DNA of 64,000 bases from Pseudanabaena sp. PCC 7367. Its GTDB lineage: Bacteria; Cyanobacteriota; Cyanobacteriia; Pseudanabaenales; Pseudanabaenaceae. Of the stretch, positions 62,388 through 64,000 are shown one piece after another. The notes under the pieces were generated by a model, which saw nothing but the letters and a program-made list of their open reading frames with translations, was not told where the DNA came from and ran no database searches. The position numbers and the translations under genes were made by a program. Position 1 is the first letter of the stretch. The number at the start of each line of letters is the position of its first letter. The stretch is taken from positions 2,676,001 to 2,740,000 of the forward strand of contig NC_019701.1 of assembly GCF_000317065.1 (NCBI RefSeq), read 5' to 3'.

Positions 62388-62699
62388 ACAGATGTTTTGC
62401 TGAACTGTATTTAGTATTTAGTAGTATTAGCTTAGCTCGATCCAAATTCAGGGGGAGCGATCGAGTAATAATCTAGAAATAATGGCATTGCAAATCAGCT
62501 ATCAGCCATCGGCTCATAGAAGTAAAACTATGTTCAGTAATAAATCAGTAATAAAATTGACAAGACCTGATAATCAACTATGCAAATTATGATGGATGCT
62601 AATTCGACTGGGTATAAACCTGATCTCGATTACAAGCCATCATATTTATCTAAATTGGTTAAGGTTAAGCACTAAAAGCTCTACATGCTCAAGTCTAAT
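62388..62699. other. Intergenic region before the tRNA gene
   Basis: About 310 bp, AT-rich, with no supported gene. It must contain the DUF427 promoter on its left side. Sequence following the 3' end of the minus-strand tRNA shows no clear terminator. Confidence 0.4.
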
Positions 62700-62772
62700 C
62701 GGGATGATAGGATTCGAACCTACGACCCTTGCGTCCCGAACGCAATGCGCTACCAAGCTGCGCTACATCCCG
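62700..62772 (-). tRNA. tRNA-Pro (CGG anticodon)
   Basis: 73 bases on the minus strand form a full cloverleaf: acceptor CGGGATG/CATCCCG, D-arm with AGCGCAGCTTGGTAGCGC, anticodon stem TTGCG/CGCAA around loop TTCGGGA (anticodon CGG) and T-arm with GGTTCGAATCC. No CCA is encoded. No intron is present. Confidence 0.95.
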
Positions 62773-62885
62773 CCTGATCAGGAAATGATCCTAGCAAGCT
62801 TTAGCAATGTTAGCAATTTTTTTTAAGAATCGGGCAATCGAAAGCTTTGGCGATCGCCCATTAATTATTAACCCACTAACGCTAA

Positions 62886-64000
62886 CTAATGCCGCTGCTG
62901 ATCTAGTTCTGCCAAAGCCTGTTCAAAATCACTGCTAGTAATTTTTAGATCAGATAGGGCAATTTGCCGATCGCTGGCACGGGTTTGTTGGTGGCGGCGG
63001 ATCGCAAAAATAGCAGCCCGATTGCTCAGGAAAGCCAAATCAGCGCCATTATAGCCATCAGTCCGGCCTGCCCATTGGTCTAGATTCACATCCTCAGCCA
63101 GAGGGCGATCGCGGTTGTGGACTGCCAAAATCGCCAGCCGATCGCTTTCTGCTGGTAGATCCACGGTCAAATGCAATTCAATCCGACCAGAGCGCAGCAA
63201 GGCCGGATCGAGGGAACTTTTGCGATTAGTAGCCGCAATCAGCAAAATGCCATCACTGGATTGCAGCCCATCTAATTCGGTTAGCAATTGACCAATCATC
63301 CGATCGCTAACACCACTATCCCCCTGGTAGTTACCCCTGGCTGGGGCAAGGGTATCGATTTCATCAATAAAAATGACACAGGGCGCTACCTGTCTGGCCT
63401 GGGCAAAAATCTGACGCAGAGCTTGTTCGGAGGCTCCTACCCATTTGGTCAGTAATTCGGGGCCATTGATGGCAATGAAGTTAGCCTGGGCAGCGGTGGC
63501 GATCGCCTTAGCCAGCAGGGTTTTACCAGTTCCTGGTGGCCCCGACAGCAAAATCCCACGTGGTGCTTGGGCTTTGGCATGGTCATAGAGTTCCCGATCG
63601 TTGAGGGCTCCTGCCACGGCCTCTTGCAGCGTGTTTTTGATTGTTTCCAGGCCACCAATTTCCGACCATTGTACCTGGGGTGCTTGCACAGTCAGCGATC
63701 GCAACACCGCCGGCTGAATTTGCTTGAGCGCATCGGTAAAATCCTGATTATTCACCACCAGGCGATCGGGAATTTGCGCCAGATTCACCACTTGCCGTTG
63801 CAGCGCTCCATAGGCTGCGGTTTGGCATAGCCCCTTAATGTCTGCACCAACAAACCCCAAGCATTGATCGGCCAGTAGTTCGAGATTGACATCTGCGGCC
63901 AGGGGCATATTAGCGGTGTGAATGGCTAGGATTTCCCGTCGATCATTGCGATCAGGCACAGGGAAATGAATTTCTCGATCGAAACGGCCAGGGCGACGTA
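62886..64000 (-). CDS. CDC48/VCP-like AAA ATPase, C-terminal part (runs off the edge)
   Basis: About 371 codons are in the window; the frame is open to 64000 (RRPGRFDREIHFPVPDR precedes the first internal ATG), so the start lies outside. It begins in the sensor-2 region of a first AAA module (GRFDREIHF; LEGADIKGL-like sequence GFVGADIKGLCQTAAYGA), followed by a complete second module: Walker A LLSGPPGTGKTLLAKAIA, Walker B CVIFIDEIDTLAP, and the SRH with TNRKSSLDPALLRSGRIE. Two-module proteins of this kind are hexameric unfoldases. Its cyanobacterial substrate is unknown. Confidence 0.9.
   Translation of the reverse strand, partial: RRPGRFDREIHFPVPDRNDRREILAIHTANMPLAADVNLELLADQCLGFVGADIKGLCQTAAYGALQRQVVNLAQIPDRLVVNNQDFTDALKQIQPAVLRSLTVQAPQVQWSEIGGLETIKNTLQEAVAGALNDRELYDHAKAQAPRGILLSGPPGTGKTLLAKAIATAAQANFIAINGPELLTKWVGASEQALRQIFAQARQVAPCVIFIDEIDTLAPARGNYQGDSGVSDRMIGQLLTELDGLQSSDGILLIAATNRKSSLDPALLRSGRIELHLTVDLPAESDRLAILAVHNRDRPLAEDVNLDQWAGRTDGYNGADLAFLSNRAAIFAIRRHQQTRASDRQIALSDLKITSSDFEQALAELDQQRH

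Noticed and set aside
1-64000. CRISPR arrays or rRNA genes
   Set aside because: No regularly spaced direct repeats with unique spacers and no rRNA-like conserved stretches were seen.

Overview
The window is chromosomal DNA from a cyanobacterium. The evidence is the very frequent HIP1-type octamer GCGATCGC and its GATCG-rich variants, a Cph1-type phytochrome, a PatA/CheY/CheW/MCP/CheA phototaxis-type cluster, UPF0367 and DUF1997 proteins and a bifunctional sterol desaturase/short-chain dehydrogenase. A Pseudanabaena-like lineage is a guess from general feel only. Housekeeping genes on both strands (efp, accB, argJ, pgsA, tmk, lgt, gcvT, uvrC) show this is core chromosome with accessory patches.

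Layout. 1-156: end of an IS5-type element. 308-5476: transglutaminase-like protein, efp-accB, an alpha/beta hydrolase and an exported MsrA. 5473-10132 (minus): light-sensing two-component operon made of a Cph1-type phytochrome, an Rcp1-type response regulator and a hybrid receiver-GAF-histidine kinase. 10740-12381: ParA ATPase plus a ribbon-helix-helix partner, preceded by palindromes and direct repeats that look like a partition site or operator. Then argJ, and a conserved gene cleanly split by a 1217-bp IS630-type element (13915-15131). 16361-17830: photolyase. 17924-26896 (minus): complete PilGHIJL/PixGHIJL-like chemotaxis operon. 27607-28916: tandem Uma2 (DUF820) genes, one a frameshifted pseudogene. 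29008-31344: a histidine kinase whose sensor is a UrtA/AmiC-like binding domain without signal peptide or membrane segment. 32145-39576: WD40 protein, pgsA-tmk, small metabolic genes, an orphan AT-rich gene, lgt and a sulfatase-like protein.

40759-44917 (minus) is the most interesting module. In transcription order it holds a NodU/SxtI-type carbamoyltransferase, an SxtJ-like membrane protein, a 50-residue SxtK-like (DUF5989) membrane peptide and a membrane-anchored SGNH hydrolase. The trio resembles sxtI-sxtJ-sxtK of saxitoxin clusters, but no other saxitoxin gene is visible, so a general O-carbamoylation role at the membrane is likely.

45324-64000: small hypothetical proteins, DUF1997, a HerA-like ATPase, gcvT, a membrane Ser/Thr kinase, an AI-2E-family transporter, uvrC, an HtrA protease, MarC, an inositol-phosphatase-family enzyme, the sterol desaturase/SDR fusion, UPF0367 coupled to an ABC ATPase, DUF427, tRNA-Pro(CGG) and the C-terminal part of a CDC48-type AAA ATPase running off the right edge. 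No CRISPR array or rRNA was seen.
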